Shown here piece after piece: positions 25,902 through 34,840 of a stretch of DNA of 64,000 bases. The notes under the pieces were generated by a model, which worked only from the letters and a program-made list of their open reading frames with translations, was not told the origin of the DNA and did no database searches. Source of the DNA: Lacrimispora celerecrescens (GTDB lineage Bacteria > Bacillota > Clostridia > Lachnospirales > Lachnospiraceae); NCBI RefSeq assembly GCF_000732605.1, contig NZ_JPME01000015.1, forward strand, positions 1-64,000, read 5' to 3'. Both the position numbers and the translations under genes were made by a program. Position 1 is the stretch's first letter. Every line of letters starts with the position of its first letter.

Positions 25902-25933
25902 AAGAGTCCTCCATTTGATACGATCATAAGTTC

Positions 25934-25947
25934 AAACATGTAAACAT
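25934..25947 (-). promoter_or_regulatory. ArsR operator-like site before the hydrolase
   Basis: AAACATGTAAACAT, 33 bases before the hydrolase start. On the minus strand the ArsR gene has AAACATATAAACAT before its own start. Written in this way the two differ at one base of 14, though they lie on opposite strands. I read them as binding sites of the ArsR protein. Confidence 0.55.
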
Positions 25948-25994
25948 AAAGAGGGGGAAATAATGCTACCTATGAAGTAGCACTATAATTAGGG

Positions 25995-26306
25995 TTAAAT
26001 CGAACTTTCTATATCAGCTTCAAGGGATTGCGTCAATTGCTTTAGCAAATCCAAAGCGTTATGCAAATTGATTTTATAATAGCGTTCTTTACCATTTTGC
26101 CTTACCGCTACTAAATCAGCGTCCAATAAAAGTTTTAGATGATGTGAAACAGCGGGACGTGACAAAGAAAGTTGGCTCGTGAGTTCTGTCACGCTCAACT
26201 CTTTATTGTCAAAAAGCAACTGCATAATTTCTTGCCGCTTATCATCCTGGAGCATTGTAAAAATAGGGGAACATTTTTTCAGTATTCCCATAGTTCTTTT
26301 ACTCAT
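25995..26306 (-). CDS. ArsR-family transcriptional regulator
   Basis: A 103-residue winged-helix regulator. The recognition helix region is LSVTELTSQLSLSRPAVSHHLKLL, here given in part as SLSRPAVSHHLKLL (about residues 46-60), followed by a wing ending NGKERYYKI. No CVC or other metal-binding cysteine motif is present, with C12 the only cysteine, so it is probably not a metal sensor. AGGAGG precedes the start. The site at 26320-26333 just upstream suggests autorepression and the hydrolase gene downstream is the likely target. Confidence 0.88.
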   Translation of the reverse strand: MSKRTMGILKKCSPIFTMLQDDKRQEIMQLLFDNKELSVTELTSQLSLSRPAVSHHLKLLLDADLVAVRQNGKERYYKINLHNALDLLKQLTQSLEADIESSI

Positions 26307-26319
26307 AACTGCCTCCTAT

Positions 26320-26333
26320 ATGTTTATATGTTT
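26320..26333 (-). promoter_or_regulatory. ArsR operator-like site before its own gene
   Basis: On the minus strand this reads AAACATATAAACAT, 14-27 bases before the ArsR start and directly upstream of its ribosome site. It matches the site at 25934-25947 except for one base. Confidence 0.55.
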
Positions 26334-26603
26334 AAACGCATTATATATTTTTGAAAATCGTTTGTCAATATACAATTGAAATTATGGAGTAAACCCCACG
26401 GAATCGATATAAATTAAATTAAAAATCCCCGGTTTAAGGCAAAAAATACAATGAAGAATTACAAATCCCTTATATATTAAAAAAAATGCCCATCTTTGCA
26501 GGACATAAAATATTTGTTATAATAAAAATTACCATATTTCCAGATGTTCATTTCAACGAATATATGGAGCTGCATATAAATGATACCGGAAAGAGGAAAA
26601 GGG

Positions 26604-28427
26604 ATGAAAAAGTCTTCTAAATTATCTGTTCGGATGTTTCTGCTGTTACTGCTATGCGTGGTCCTGCCTTTGGCAGGGACATGTATTTACGTGCGAGTCA
26701 GCATGGAACATTTTATCCAGGAAAAGCTGAGTGAAAAGGTCATTCAGAACATTTCAAGGGGAGAACGGAATATCTGCGATAATTTACAGAACATAGCGGC
26801 TTTGACCAATGTCTTTGTTTATGACGAGGAGCTGCAAAAGCGCATTACAGATCCCAATACGTCACAATATGACAATACGAAGTACTTTGACCAGATGATA
26901 CATAAGCTCAGCATTGCCAGCGGATTTGATTTCGTTCAGGATATGAAGATCATCCTATTTGACGAGCACAATAGAATTTACTCCAACTGGAGCATGAATT
27001 ACCAGGATTACCAGTTTCTCCTGGATCAGGATTGGGTGAAAAAGAGCAGGGAGAACAATGGGCATATTGTATGGGCCATGTTTAATCCGGCTTACATTAT
27101 TGGTGAACAGAAAGATCAGACCTATATTTCCCTGGCAAAATCCCTGCTCAAGGATTATACGACGGGAAATGTTATAGGAACGCTTATTATCAGCATTGAC
27201 CAGAAAAAATTCAGCGACCTTTTGATGGAATATGCCTATGCCGGTGACATGGCCTATGTCTGTGTGGGAGAAGGATCCGTACTTTTACAAAACGACATTC
27301 AGGGGCTTATTCAAGAAGAGGATATCAGGAATCTGTTCCGGGAGACGGAGAAGAAAAAAAGCGGAAACCTGCGATATCAATCTGCAGGAGGAAACTTTCT
27401 TATAAGCTATTATACCATTCCAAAGCCGTGGGTGTTTAATGATCAGCAAATGAAAGTCTTTCATTTTACCAATTATCAGGAAGTAACCAATCAGGTGGAA
27501 ATGATTGGGAGCAGGATGAATCTGATCATCCTGATCGTTATATGCGCGCTGGTCTTAATTCTGTATCTTTCCATCCGGATGCTGGTTAAGCCCATTGTAA
27601 AACTCAGCGGCCAGATGGAAAATTACACGCTGGATATGGATTTAAAAGATATCGATATGAAGCGGTCCGATGAGATCGGCCAGTTAAACCGCTCCTTCCG
27701 GCAAATGTCCATTAACATCCGCCATTTATTTGAAGAGCTTAAAAATGAGCACGAGATCAAGGAAAAATACCGTTATGAATCTCTGCGGGCACAGTTAAAT
27801 CCCCATTTTCTATTCAATACCCTGTCAACCATCCGTTGGATGGCGATCATAAGAGGAGCGGATAATATCGTAGATGGAATCGATGCTTTGGCTCATATTT
27901 TAAAATACAGCATGAGCAGGGAAAACTGCCTGGTGACGGTAGCGGAAGAGGTGGAGAACATCAGGAATTATCTTTATATCCAAAACTGCCGTTACGGAAA
28001 TCATTGCAGGCTGGAAATGGATCTTGAGGAAGACATCATGAATTTGAAAACAGCCAAGTTCATCCTTCAGCCCATTGTGGAAAATGCTATCATTCATGGA
28101 TATGACAAGGATAGGGAGGAAATCTTGATCCGGATTTACGGATCTGCAGAGGAGGACAGCCTTAAAATCTATGTGGAGGATGACGGAGTAGGCATTTCCC
28201 CCAATGTTATCAGGCAATTTGAGGCCTCCAGGGAAGGCCGGATAAAGGAAAGCAAGCTGACGGGCATCGGAATCAAAACTGTAGATGAGTATATCCGAAT
28301 TACCTTCGGCAATGAGTATGGGCTGACCATAGAAAGTCTTAAAACAAGAGGGACGGTGGTATTGTTCACACTTCCGGTAATCAGAGAGGAGAAATCAGGG
28401 GATGAAAAGGGTGATGATTGTAGATGA
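26604..28427 (+). CDS. YesM-type sensor histidine kinase
   Basis: Membrane sensor kinase of 607 residues. A first membrane helix lies at about 12-32, then an extracellular domain of roughly 270 residues, a second helix at about 305-330, a HAMP domain, and a His_kinase/HATPase pair. The phospho-accepting His is in LRAQLNPHFLFNTLSTIRWM, the YesM-type motif; GIGIKTVDEYI marks the ATP lid. It pairs with the response regulator whose gene overlaps its end by 26 bases. The adjacent sugar ABC operon (30197-36597) is the likely target. ATG 26604 follows a GAGGAAAAGGG site; the longer frame from 26580 is less likely. Confidence 0.9.
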   Translation: MKKSSKLSVRMFLLLLLCVVLPLAGTCIYVRVSMEHFIQEKLSEKVIQNISRGERNICDNLQNIAALTNVFVYDEELQKRITDPNTSQYDNTKYFDQMIHKLSIASGFDFVQDMKIILFDEHNRIYSNWSMNYQDYQFLLDQDWVKKSRENNGHIVWAMFNPAYIIGEQKDQTYISLAKSLLKDYTTGNVIGTLIISIDQKKFSDLLMEYAYAGDMAYVCVGEGSVLLQNDIQGLIQEEDIRNLFRETEKKKSGNLRYQSAGGNFLISYYTIPKPWVFNDQQMKVFHFTNYQEVTNQVEMIGSRMNLIILIVICALVLILYLSIRMLVKPIVKLSGQMENYTLDMDLKDIDMKRSDEIGQLNRSFRQMSINIRHLFEELKNEHEIKEKYRYESLRAQLNPHFLFNTLSTIRWMAIIRGADNIVDGIDALAHILKYSMSRENCLVTVAEEVENIRNYLYIQNCRYGNHCRLEMDLEEDIMNLKTAKFILQPIVENAIIHGYDKDREEILIRIYGSAEEDSLKIYVEDDGVGISPNVIRQFEASREGRIKESKLTGIGIKTVDEYIRITFGNEYGLTIESLKTRGTVVLFTLPVIREEKSGDEKGDDCR

Positions 28428-30039
28428 TGAGGTTTTGGTGCGTCTGGGAATTCAGTCATTGATCAAATGGGAGAACCATGGATACCAGATTGTCTGTGAT
28501 GCATCGGATGGGGAAGAGGCGCTTCAAAAAATCAGACAGTATCAGCCCGATATCGTTCTTACGGACTTAAAGATGAGCCCGGTGGATGGCTTTGAGCTGA
28601 TCTCAGAGTGCAGGGAAAAATATCCTCACATCCAGTTTATTGTCTTAAGCAGCTATAATGATTTTGACAATGTGAGAAATGCCATGAAAATGGGGGCGTT
28701 TGATTATGTTTTTAAATTGACGGTGAAGCCGGAAGAACTGCTGAAAATCATGGATGAAGCTACCTCCTCAGGGAAAGGGAGCGACACAGTCCAGGAAACC
28801 TCTGTACTGGCGGAACGGAATATGGAAGTCATAAAAAGAGGATTATTTAAAAGAATTTTAAACTCTGAAACCTTTTTGAAGAAATATTTAGAGGAACTGA
28901 TGAGGCTGCCTCTTTCTGTAAATTTTGACCATCCGTTCCATATCCTCTCCATTACCATCGATGATTTTAAGGTGGTAAGAAAAAAGGGGGATTTTATGGA
29001 TTTGGAGCTCCTGATATTTACCATGGAAAATATCCTTAGTGAATTGTTTAACCGCCATCACCGTGCAGAAGTGTTCCAATACGGGGAATATGATTTTGCA
29101 GTGGCAGTAAACCTGGAAGAAAATCAGGATCATAAGGCCTTTTTTACAGCAATGGAGAAGGAGTTTGGCATCTTTTCCAGCTGCGCCCGACAGTATTACG
29201 GTTTGGAGGTAAGCGGAGCATTGAGCAGGGAATGTACGGGGATCAAAGGGTTAAAGGAGGCCATTGCTCAGAACCGGGGTACATTAAACATGCGCTTTTT
29301 TTCGGAACCTGGAAAGCTTCATCCATACGAGAGGAGCGTTAAGGAAGAGGCGGTTCTTCCGGTCGAGTTTCACAGCTCTGTTTTAGAACGTCTGGCGGCA
29401 GAACACGACTTTTTCGGGATGAGGAAGTTTCTGGAGGACTTATTTGAATTTCTGAAAGAAAAGAACCGGTGGGAGCCTGAGGAAATCCGCTATCTTCTGA
29501 GAAAGGCCTATGGAACCCTGGCAGCCTCCTTTGCCCGCAGCAGAGCTGATATAGATCTGTTCCTGGATAAGAACGGAATAAACATGGAGGCTTCCATCAA
29601 TGATTATACATATCTTGAAAAAATCAGGCAATCCGTATTGGAATTGTTGGAACAGTATAAAAAGGAGTATGAATCAAACAGCGGCAGAATATTGAGAAAA
29701 GAGGTTGCCGAAGCAAAGAGTTTTGTCCGAAGTCATATGAAGGAAGAACTGCAGGTCGCAGAAATTGCGGCGATGGTGAACATGAGCGGCAGTTATTTTT
29801 CCCATGTATTTAAAAAGGAGGAAGGGATTAGCTTTTTGGAATATGTATACCGGGTGAGAATGGAGCAAGCCAGATACTTACTGGAAAGCAGCGATTTAAA
29901 GGTAAATGAGATTGCAGATGAGGTTGGAATCTTTAATCCAAATTATTTCAGCACCCAGTTTAAAAAGAGCGTAGGACAGTCTCCTTTGGAATATCGCCAG
30001 GCTTGGTTAAAGAAAGCGGAGGAAAATAGCAGAATCTGA
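28402..30039 (+). CDS. YesN-type response regulator with AraC domain
   Basis: A 545-residue response regulator. The receiver domain has DDE (residues 8-10), the phospho-acceptor D55 in VLTDLKMSPVDG, and K in the FKLTVKPEE stretch. A long middle part of unknown fold follows. The C-terminal 100 residues form two AraC helix-turn-helix units (LQVAEIAAMVNMSGSYFSHVF and VNEIADEVGIFNPNYFSTQF). It is coupled to the kinase by a 26-base overlap and ends just before a terminator. Confidence 0.92.
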   Translation: MKRVMIVDDEVLVRLGIQSLIKWENHGYQIVCDASDGEEALQKIRQYQPDIVLTDLKMSPVDGFELISECREKYPHIQFIVLSSYNDFDNVRNAMKMGAFDYVFKLTVKPEELLKIMDEATSSGKGSDTVQETSVLAERNMEVIKRGLFKRILNSETFLKKYLEELMRLPLSVNFDHPFHILSITIDDFKVVRKKGDFMDLELLIFTMENILSELFNRHHRAEVFQYGEYDFAVAVNLEENQDHKAFFTAMEKEFGIFSSCARQYYGLEVSGALSRECTGIKGLKEAIAQNRGTLNMRFFSEPGKLHPYERSVKEEAVLPVEFHSSVLERLAAEHDFFGMRKFLEDLFEFLKEKNRWEPEEIRYLLRKAYGTLAASFARSRADIDLFLDKNGINMEASINDYTYLEKIRQSVLELLEQYKKEYESNSGRILRKEVAEAKSFVRSHMKEELQVAEIAAMVNMSGSYFSHVFKKEEGISFLEYVYRVRMEQARYLLESSDLKVNEIADEVGIFNPNYFSTQFKKSVGQSPLEYRQAWLKKAEENSRI

Positions 30040-30117
30040 AAGAAAAATAGCAGGATTTTAAACTATTGGCAAAAGAAGAAACCAATGAAGCCGGAAATCG
30101 AAAGAATTGAAAGAAAG

Positions 30118-30155
30118 ACAGCAGACAGAGGGATATCACTTGTCTGCTGTTTTTG
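30118..30155 (+). terminator. terminator after the two-component pair
   Basis: ACAGCAGACA (30118-30127) and TGTCTGCTGT (30141-30150), then TTTT. A likely promoter for the next gene (TTGTCT, 16 bases, TATAAA at 30162-30167) overlaps the hairpin, so the ABC operon can be transcribed on its own. Confidence 0.75.
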
Positions 30156-30196
30156 CTATAGTATAAAAGAAATCAAAACTATTGGAGGAAGGTATA

Positions 30197-31594
30197 ATGA
30201 AAAAGTGGAAAAAGTTAGGGGCACTCGGCATGGCATCTCTAATGGCAATGTCAGTGATGGCCGGCTGCCAAAGCGGCCAGAAAACAGAACAGGTAACTGC
30301 GTCTGGGGAGACGGCTAAAACAGATGAATCAAAAACAGAAGCGCCAAAAGCAGGAAATGGAGAACCTGTTGTTTTGCGGATGTGGGGAGGCGTTCCTGCG
30401 GAAGCTGGTCCTCAGGCTGTTTGTGATAACTTTAACCAGCTCTACAAGGACAAAGGGATACAGGTAGAGTACGAACGGTTTGTAAATGATGATACGGGAA
30501 ATTTAAAGCTGGAAACAAATCTTCTCTCAGGAGACGGTGTGGACCTTTATATGACTTACAGCACCGATGTTCTGACAAAGCGCGCGGAGGGTAACATGGC
30601 ACTGGATCTTTCAGAACTGATTGCCCGTGATGATTTCCAACTGACAAAATATTTCGGGACCCTGGCAGAGGCGTATTACATAAACGGAAAGCCTTATTCC
30701 ATTCCTACAAAGCTGGATCAGTATGGAATCGTTTTAAATGAAGACATGTTCGAAGCAGCTGGGATAGAAATTCCTACGGAATGGACGTTTGACGAATTCC
30801 GTGAGATCGCCAAAAAGCTTACTCATGGAGAAGGCCAGGATAAGGTTTACGGCATGTTTTGGAATTCCCAGCAGGATCTGACCTATCTTTTCACTTACTT
30901 AGTGGCCCAGACAAGCGGCGGAGATCCCATGTATAAAAATGACAAGGAAACCAGCTTTGATGATCCTGTGGTGCTTAAATCCGTTGAGCTGATCAATAAC
31001 ATGATGAATGTGGATAAAACATCTCCTACTCATACGGATTCTGTGACCCAAAAGCTGTCTCAGGAAAGCATGTTCCTGACGGGAAAATCTGCCATGACGG
31101 TGGGACCGTGGATTGTAAGAAGCGTTAAGGACCAGGCCAGTTATCCCCATGACTTTAAGACGGCATTCGCTCCTTATCCTGTGGTGGAAAAAGGACAGAG
31201 AAATTATACCCAGGGAGGCTATGGCGATCATCTGTGCATCAATCCAAAATCCCAGAACATTGAGGCAGCATGGGAATTTGCAAAATGGTACGCGAACGAG
31301 GGAATGCTTCCCGTAGTGGAAGGTGGCCGGGTGCCGGCTTCCAATACTTATAATGCCCTTGAGGTAACAGAGGCGTTTGTCATGGGAGCCGAGGATTATT
31401 TAGATGCGGAAACTACTCAAAAGATCCTTATAACACCGGCAGACAATTACGCGGTTCCTTCCATCACCAACCATATTGCAGAGGTAAAGAAAATCGCGGT
31501 GGAAGAACTGGAAGGGATTTTCATCGGAAAGCAGACGGCGGAGGAAGGCATGAATAAGGCCAAAGCCAGAGCTGATGAGCTTTTGCAGAAATAA
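30197..31594 (+). CDS. sugar ABC transporter substrate-binding lipoprotein
   Basis: Lipoprotein of 465 residues, with an N-terminal signal and lipobox MAGC (C24), then a Thr/Glu-rich linker of about 25 residues and a type-I-importer solute-binding fold of the CUT1 class. GPWIVRSVK and NTQGGYGDHL-like stretches are typical. Two CUT1 permeases follow. No ATPase gene is present in the operon, as in many Firmicutes where a shared MsmK-type ATPase serves several importers. GGAGGAAGG precedes ATG 30197. The substrate is probably an oligosaccharide or glycoside. Confidence 0.9.
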   Translation: MKKWKKLGALGMASLMAMSVMAGCQSGQKTEQVTASGETAKTDESKTEAPKAGNGEPVVLRMWGGVPAEAGPQAVCDNFNQLYKDKGIQVEYERFVNDDTGNLKLETNLLSGDGVDLYMTYSTDVLTKRAEGNMALDLSELIARDDFQLTKYFGTLAEAYYINGKPYSIPTKLDQYGIVLNEDMFEAAGIEIPTEWTFDEFREIAKKLTHGEGQDKVYGMFWNSQQDLTYLFTYLVAQTSGGDPMYKNDKETSFDDPVVLKSVELINNMMNVDKTSPTHTDSVTQKLSQESMFLTGKSAMTVGPWIVRSVKDQASYPHDFKTAFAPYPVVEKGQRNYTQGGYGDHLCINPKSQNIEAAWEFAKWYANEGMLPVVEGGRVPASNTYNALEVTEAFVMGAEDYLDAETTQKILITPADNYAVPSITNHIAEVKKIAVEELEGIFIGKQTAEEGMNKAKARADELLQK

Positions 31595-31607
31595 TCAGAG
31601 AAAAATT

Positions 31608-31641
31608 CCCGGGGCTGCTGGTTCCATTACGCAGCCCCGGG
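31608..31641 (+). other. strong hairpin between binding protein and permease genes
   Basis: CCCGGGGCTGC (31608-31618) and GCAGCCCCGGG (31631-31641) form a perfect 11-bp stem. It is followed by ATAATAAAAAG, with no T-run. Such hairpins after binding-protein genes usually protect the 5' message and keep the binding protein in excess over the permeases. Confidence 0.7.
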
Positions 31642-31675
31642 ATAATAAAAAGAAGAAAGGAGGGAACCACTGAAC

Positions 31676-32572
31676 ATGAAGAAAATCAGGCTTAGCAGAC
31701 AGTTAAAGGTGGATCTAACCGGCTATGCTTTCATTCTGCCCAATATTATCGGTGTATGCCTTTTCACCTTATTTCCCATGATCTTTTCTTTGATCATCAG
31801 CTTTACAAACTGGGATTATACCAAAGGGATCGGCAACTGGGATTTTATCGGACTTAAAAATTTTATTGACATGTGGCAGGATGAATGGTTTACCAGTTCC
31901 CTGATTAACACCATCATTTTTGCGGTTGGAGTGGTACCGGTGACCGTTTTTCTGGCGCTGGTGTTAGCGGTCATCATTGATAAATACTGCGTTGCCAGAC
32001 TTCCCATGAGGCTGGCGCTTTTTATGCCCTACATATCCAATATCGTAGCGGTTGCCATTGTTTGGGTGATGATGTATTCCCCCTGGGGGCCATTTACCCA
32101 GTTGGTGAAGTTATTTGGAGTGGAGAATCCTCCCCAGTGGCTTGGAGATACAACCTGGGCGTTGCCCGCGCTGATGCTTATGACCGTATGGTCAGGAGTG
32201 GGATATGCCAATATGATCTATACATCGGCACTTCAGGGACTTCCTCAGGATGTTTATGAGGCGGCGGATATTGACGGAGCAGGAGAGGTTCAGAAATTCT
32301 TTAAGCTCACGATCCCGTTTTTATCGCCTACTACCTTTTTCCTGATCATTACTACGTTTATCACCTCGTTCCAGGTGTTTGCGCCTATTCAGATCATGAC
32401 AAGAGGCGGCCCCGGAACGGCCACCAATGTGTTGGTTTACTATATTTACACTTCGGCCTTTACCTTCTACAAGATGGGATATGCTTCCGCCATGTCGTGG
32501 ATATTGTTCTTGATCCTCTTTGGCATAACCATGTTTCAATGGGCGGGGCAGAAAAAATGGGTCAGCTATTAA
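31676..32572 (+). CDS. sugar ABC permease, MalF/UgpA type
   Basis: Membrane protein of 298 residues with six predicted helices. The cytoplasmic EAA loop is EAADIDGAGEVQKFFKLTIP, which contacts the ATPase. It forms the CUT1 channel with the permease encoded at 32695. AAGGAGGGAACC precedes ATG 31676. Confidence 0.92.
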   Translation: MKKIRLSRQLKVDLTGYAFILPNIIGVCLFTLFPMIFSLIISFTNWDYTKGIGNWDFIGLKNFIDMWQDEWFTSSLINTIIFAVGVVPVTVFLALVLAVIIDKYCVARLPMRLALFMPYISNIVAVAIVWVMMYSPWGPFTQLVKLFGVENPPQWLGDTTWALPALMLMTVWSGVGYANMIYTSALQGLPQDVYEAADIDGAGEVQKFFKLTIPFLSPTTFFLIITTFITSFQVFAPIQIMTRGGPGTATNVLVYYIYTSAFTFYKMGYASAMSWILFLILFGITMFQWAGQKKWVSY

Positions 32573-32574
32573 GA

Positions 32575-32678
32575 AAACACCCTGCGGGTATACCTGTATG
32601 CCCAAAGGACATGGGCAATAAAGAGGAAACACCCTGCGGGTATACCTGTATGCCCAAAGGACATGGGCAATAAAGAAG
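32575..32678 (+). repeat. 52-bp direct repeat, two copies, between permease genes
   Basis: Two tandem copies (32575-32626 and 32627-32678) identical apart from the last bases. Each holds the palindromes CCCTGCGGG-like and GGTATACC, then TGCCC/GGGCA which can fold into a small hairpin. The copies fill almost the whole gap between the two permease genes, and the second ends just before the ribosome site of the next gene. Confidence 0.85.
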
Positions 32679-32694
32679 AAAGGTGGCGCCTGGA

Positions 32695-33546
32695 ATGAAG
32701 AAACATCAACGGATCATCCTTAGGGTCCTGTTTACCGTAGTCATAGGGGCTCTGGCTGTCTCCATGGTCACCCCGTTTTTATGGATGCTTTCGGCATCAA
32801 TGAAGCTTCCTCTGGATGTCATGAAGCTTCCGATTGAATGGATACCAAAATATTTTTATCCTGATAATTACAAGAAAGTGTGGAATGTGGGAGGCCTGGC
32901 AGTCAGGGATTACCATTTCGGCCTGGCATATTGGAACTCCATAAAGATCGCCGTCATCAATTTAACGGGATCCGTGCTTACCAGCACTCTGGCAGGGTAT
33001 GCCTTTGCTAAAATAAAGTTCAGAGGACGAAATATCCTCTTTCTGATCTATCTGGCCACCATGATGATCCCCAGTCAGGTGACCCTGATCCCCAAGTTTG
33101 TTATGTTTAATAAAATGGGGCTCACCGGAACCCATTTAACCCTGATTCTTCCGGGGCTGATTACCATTACAGGCACATTTCTCATGCGCCAGTATTTTAT
33201 GCAGATTCCGGATGAACTGAGAGAGTCGGCAAGGGTAGATGGGGCCCACGAGTTTCTCATATGGCTAAAGATCATGGTTCCTATTGCTAAGCCTAATATG
33301 GCATCTCTTGCAATGGTGGTGTTCCTGTGGAACTGGAACAGTTATCTGGAGCCATTGGTATTTTTAAGCGATTGGCGATTGTATACAATTCCTATTGCCC
33401 TTACGAATTTTATAGAAGAGAGTGTGACGGAGTATAATCTGGTCATGGCAGCAGCGGCCTCTGCCCTGATTCCGGCTTTTCTCGTATTTTTACTGGGGCA
33501 GAAGTTTCTTGTCAAAGGCCTGGTGGCTGGTGCAGTGAAAGGATAA
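32695..33546 (+). CDS. sugar ABC permease, MalG/UgpE type
   Basis: Membrane protein of 283 residues with six predicted helices, CUT1 class. The EAA loop reads ESARVDGAHEFLIWLKIMVP. It pairs with the permease at 31676. ATG 32695 follows AAAGGTGG; an upstream GTG at 32683 is possible but has no better site. The gene ends 10 bases before the first flavoprotein gene, so these are one operon. Confidence 0.92.
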   Translation: MKKHQRIILRVLFTVVIGALAVSMVTPFLWMLSASMKLPLDVMKLPIEWIPKYFYPDNYKKVWNVGGLAVRDYHFGLAYWNSIKIAVINLTGSVLTSTLAGYAFAKIKFRGRNILFLIYLATMMIPSQVTLIPKFVMFNKMGLTGTHLTLILPGLITITGTFLMRQYFMQIPDELRESARVDGAHEFLIWLKIMVPIAKPNMASLAMVVFLWNWNSYLEPLVFLSDWRLYTIPIALTNFIEESVTEYNLVMAAAASALIPAFLVFLLGQKFLVKGLVAGAVKG

Positions 33547-33556
33547 GGTTGAGAAT

Positions 33557-34840
33557 ATGAAATATATAACGGAAAATAAGAGAGAGATACCAGTAATACG
33601 TGAGGTGGATGTGCTGGTGCTGGGGGGAGGACCGGCAGGAATCGGGGCAGCGGTTGCAGCAGCAAGAGAAGGCGCTGTGACCATGCTGGTGGAGCAGGCA
33701 GGAGATGTGGGAGGAATCGCCACAGCAGGACTTATGAGCCATTGGACGGGAAGCACGGAAGGGGGATTTTACGAGGAAATCCTGAGCCGTTCGGCAGAGT
33801 TTTCCGGGGAAGGACGGCAGATCATTAATCCTGAGCGCTTAAAGACAGTTTTTCTCCGCATGCTTATGGAGGCAGGGGTTAGTCTCAGGCTGTATACATT
33901 TGCCAGTGATGTTATTATGGAGGGGAATGTGATCAAGGGAGTGATCCTGGAAAGCAAGTCTGGCAGGGAGGCTGTTCTTGCGAAGATCGTCATTGACGCT
34001 ACAGGTGATGGTGACATAGGGGCAAAGGCCGGGGCTCCCTATTTTAAGGGCAGAGAAGACGACGGACTCATGCAGCCGGCTACGATCATGTTTAAGGTGG
34101 CAGGTGTTGATGAGGAGAGAGGTGTTTTTCCCGGCGGCTTTGAAGAAAGCTTTGACCTTCCCGACGGGGATTTACAGGAGCTGGGGAAGAAGCATCTGCC
34201 AGAGCCTGCGGGACATGTGCTCCTTTACAAGACAACGCTTCCGGGAGTGGTCACCTGCAATATGACCAACTGTACCGGAGTGGACGGTACAAATGCCGAG
34301 GATCTGACGAAGGCAACCCTTGTATGCAGAGAGCAGATTGATAAAATAGTTGCTTTCCTTAGAAGATATGTACCGGGCTTTGAAAACTGTTATATCATCA
34401 GCTCCGCATCCCTGGTAGGAATCCGGGAAACCAGGCATTTTAAGGGAGTGGAGACCATTCGTCCGCAGGATATCCTGGAGGCCAGGGTATTTGACAACTG
34501 GGTGGTGGCAAAGGCCTGCTTTAATTTTGACGTACACAATTTAACAGGCAATGGCCTAGACGAAACCGGCAGTCAAAAGCATTTTCCTCAGACAAAAGGG
34601 TATACCATCCCTTACGGCTGTTTCGTACCATTGGAAATTGACAATCTGTATCTGGCGGGAAGAAATATTTCAGGAACCCACATGGCCCATTCCAATTACC
34701 GGGTCATGCCGATCTGCGCCAATATGGGGCAGGCGGTGGGGATTGCAGCAGCCATGTGCGCCGCTTCTGAAACAGCGCCCAGAGACCTTGAAGTGAAAAA
34801 GATTCAGAGCCGCCTTATGGAATTGGGGGTGAATCCGTGA
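33557..34840 (+). CDS. FAD-dependent oxidoreductase (FAD_oxidored family)
   Basis: Cytoplasmic flavoprotein of 427 residues. The N-terminal FAD motif is VLGGGPAGIGAAVAAAREG (residues about 20-38), followed by a second FAD loop near ATGDGDIGAKAGAP and a late LYLAGRNISGTHMAHSNYRV. This family (Pfam FAD_oxidored type) is common in carbohydrate loci of Firmicutes, but most members have unknown substrates. A four-base overlap (GTGA) links it to a second flavoprotein of the same family. With the ABC importer upstream, the pair may oxidise an imported sugar or glycoside; that is inference. Confidence 0.82.
   Translation: MKYITENKREIPVIREVDVLVLGGGPAGIGAAVAAAREGAVTMLVEQAGDVGGIATAGLMSHWTGSTEGGFYEEILSRSAEFSGEGRQIINPERLKTVFLRMLMEAGVSLRLYTFASDVIMEGNVIKGVILESKSGREAVLAKIVIDATGDGDIGAKAGAPYFKGREDDGLMQPATIMFKVAGVDEERGVFPGGFEESFDLPDGDLQELGKKHLPEPAGHVLLYKTTLPGVVTCNMTNCTGVDGTNAEDLTKATLVCREQIDKIVAFLRRYVPGFENCYIISSASLVGIRETRHFKGVETIRPQDILEARVFDNWVVAKACFNFDVHNLTGNGLDETGSQKHFPQTKGYTIPYGCFVPLEIDNLYLAGRNISGTHMAHSNYRVMPICANMGQAVGIAAAMCAASETAPRDLEVKKIQSRLMELGVNP

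Noticed and set aside
32575-32678. CRISPR array
   Set aside because: Only two directly adjacent 52-base copies, without spacers and with no cas genes in the window.
30197-33546. Complete CUT1 transporter including its ATPase
   Set aside because: No ATPase gene is in this operon; the ABC ATPase at 36689 is on the other strand, has a DUF1858-like domain and belongs to another unit.
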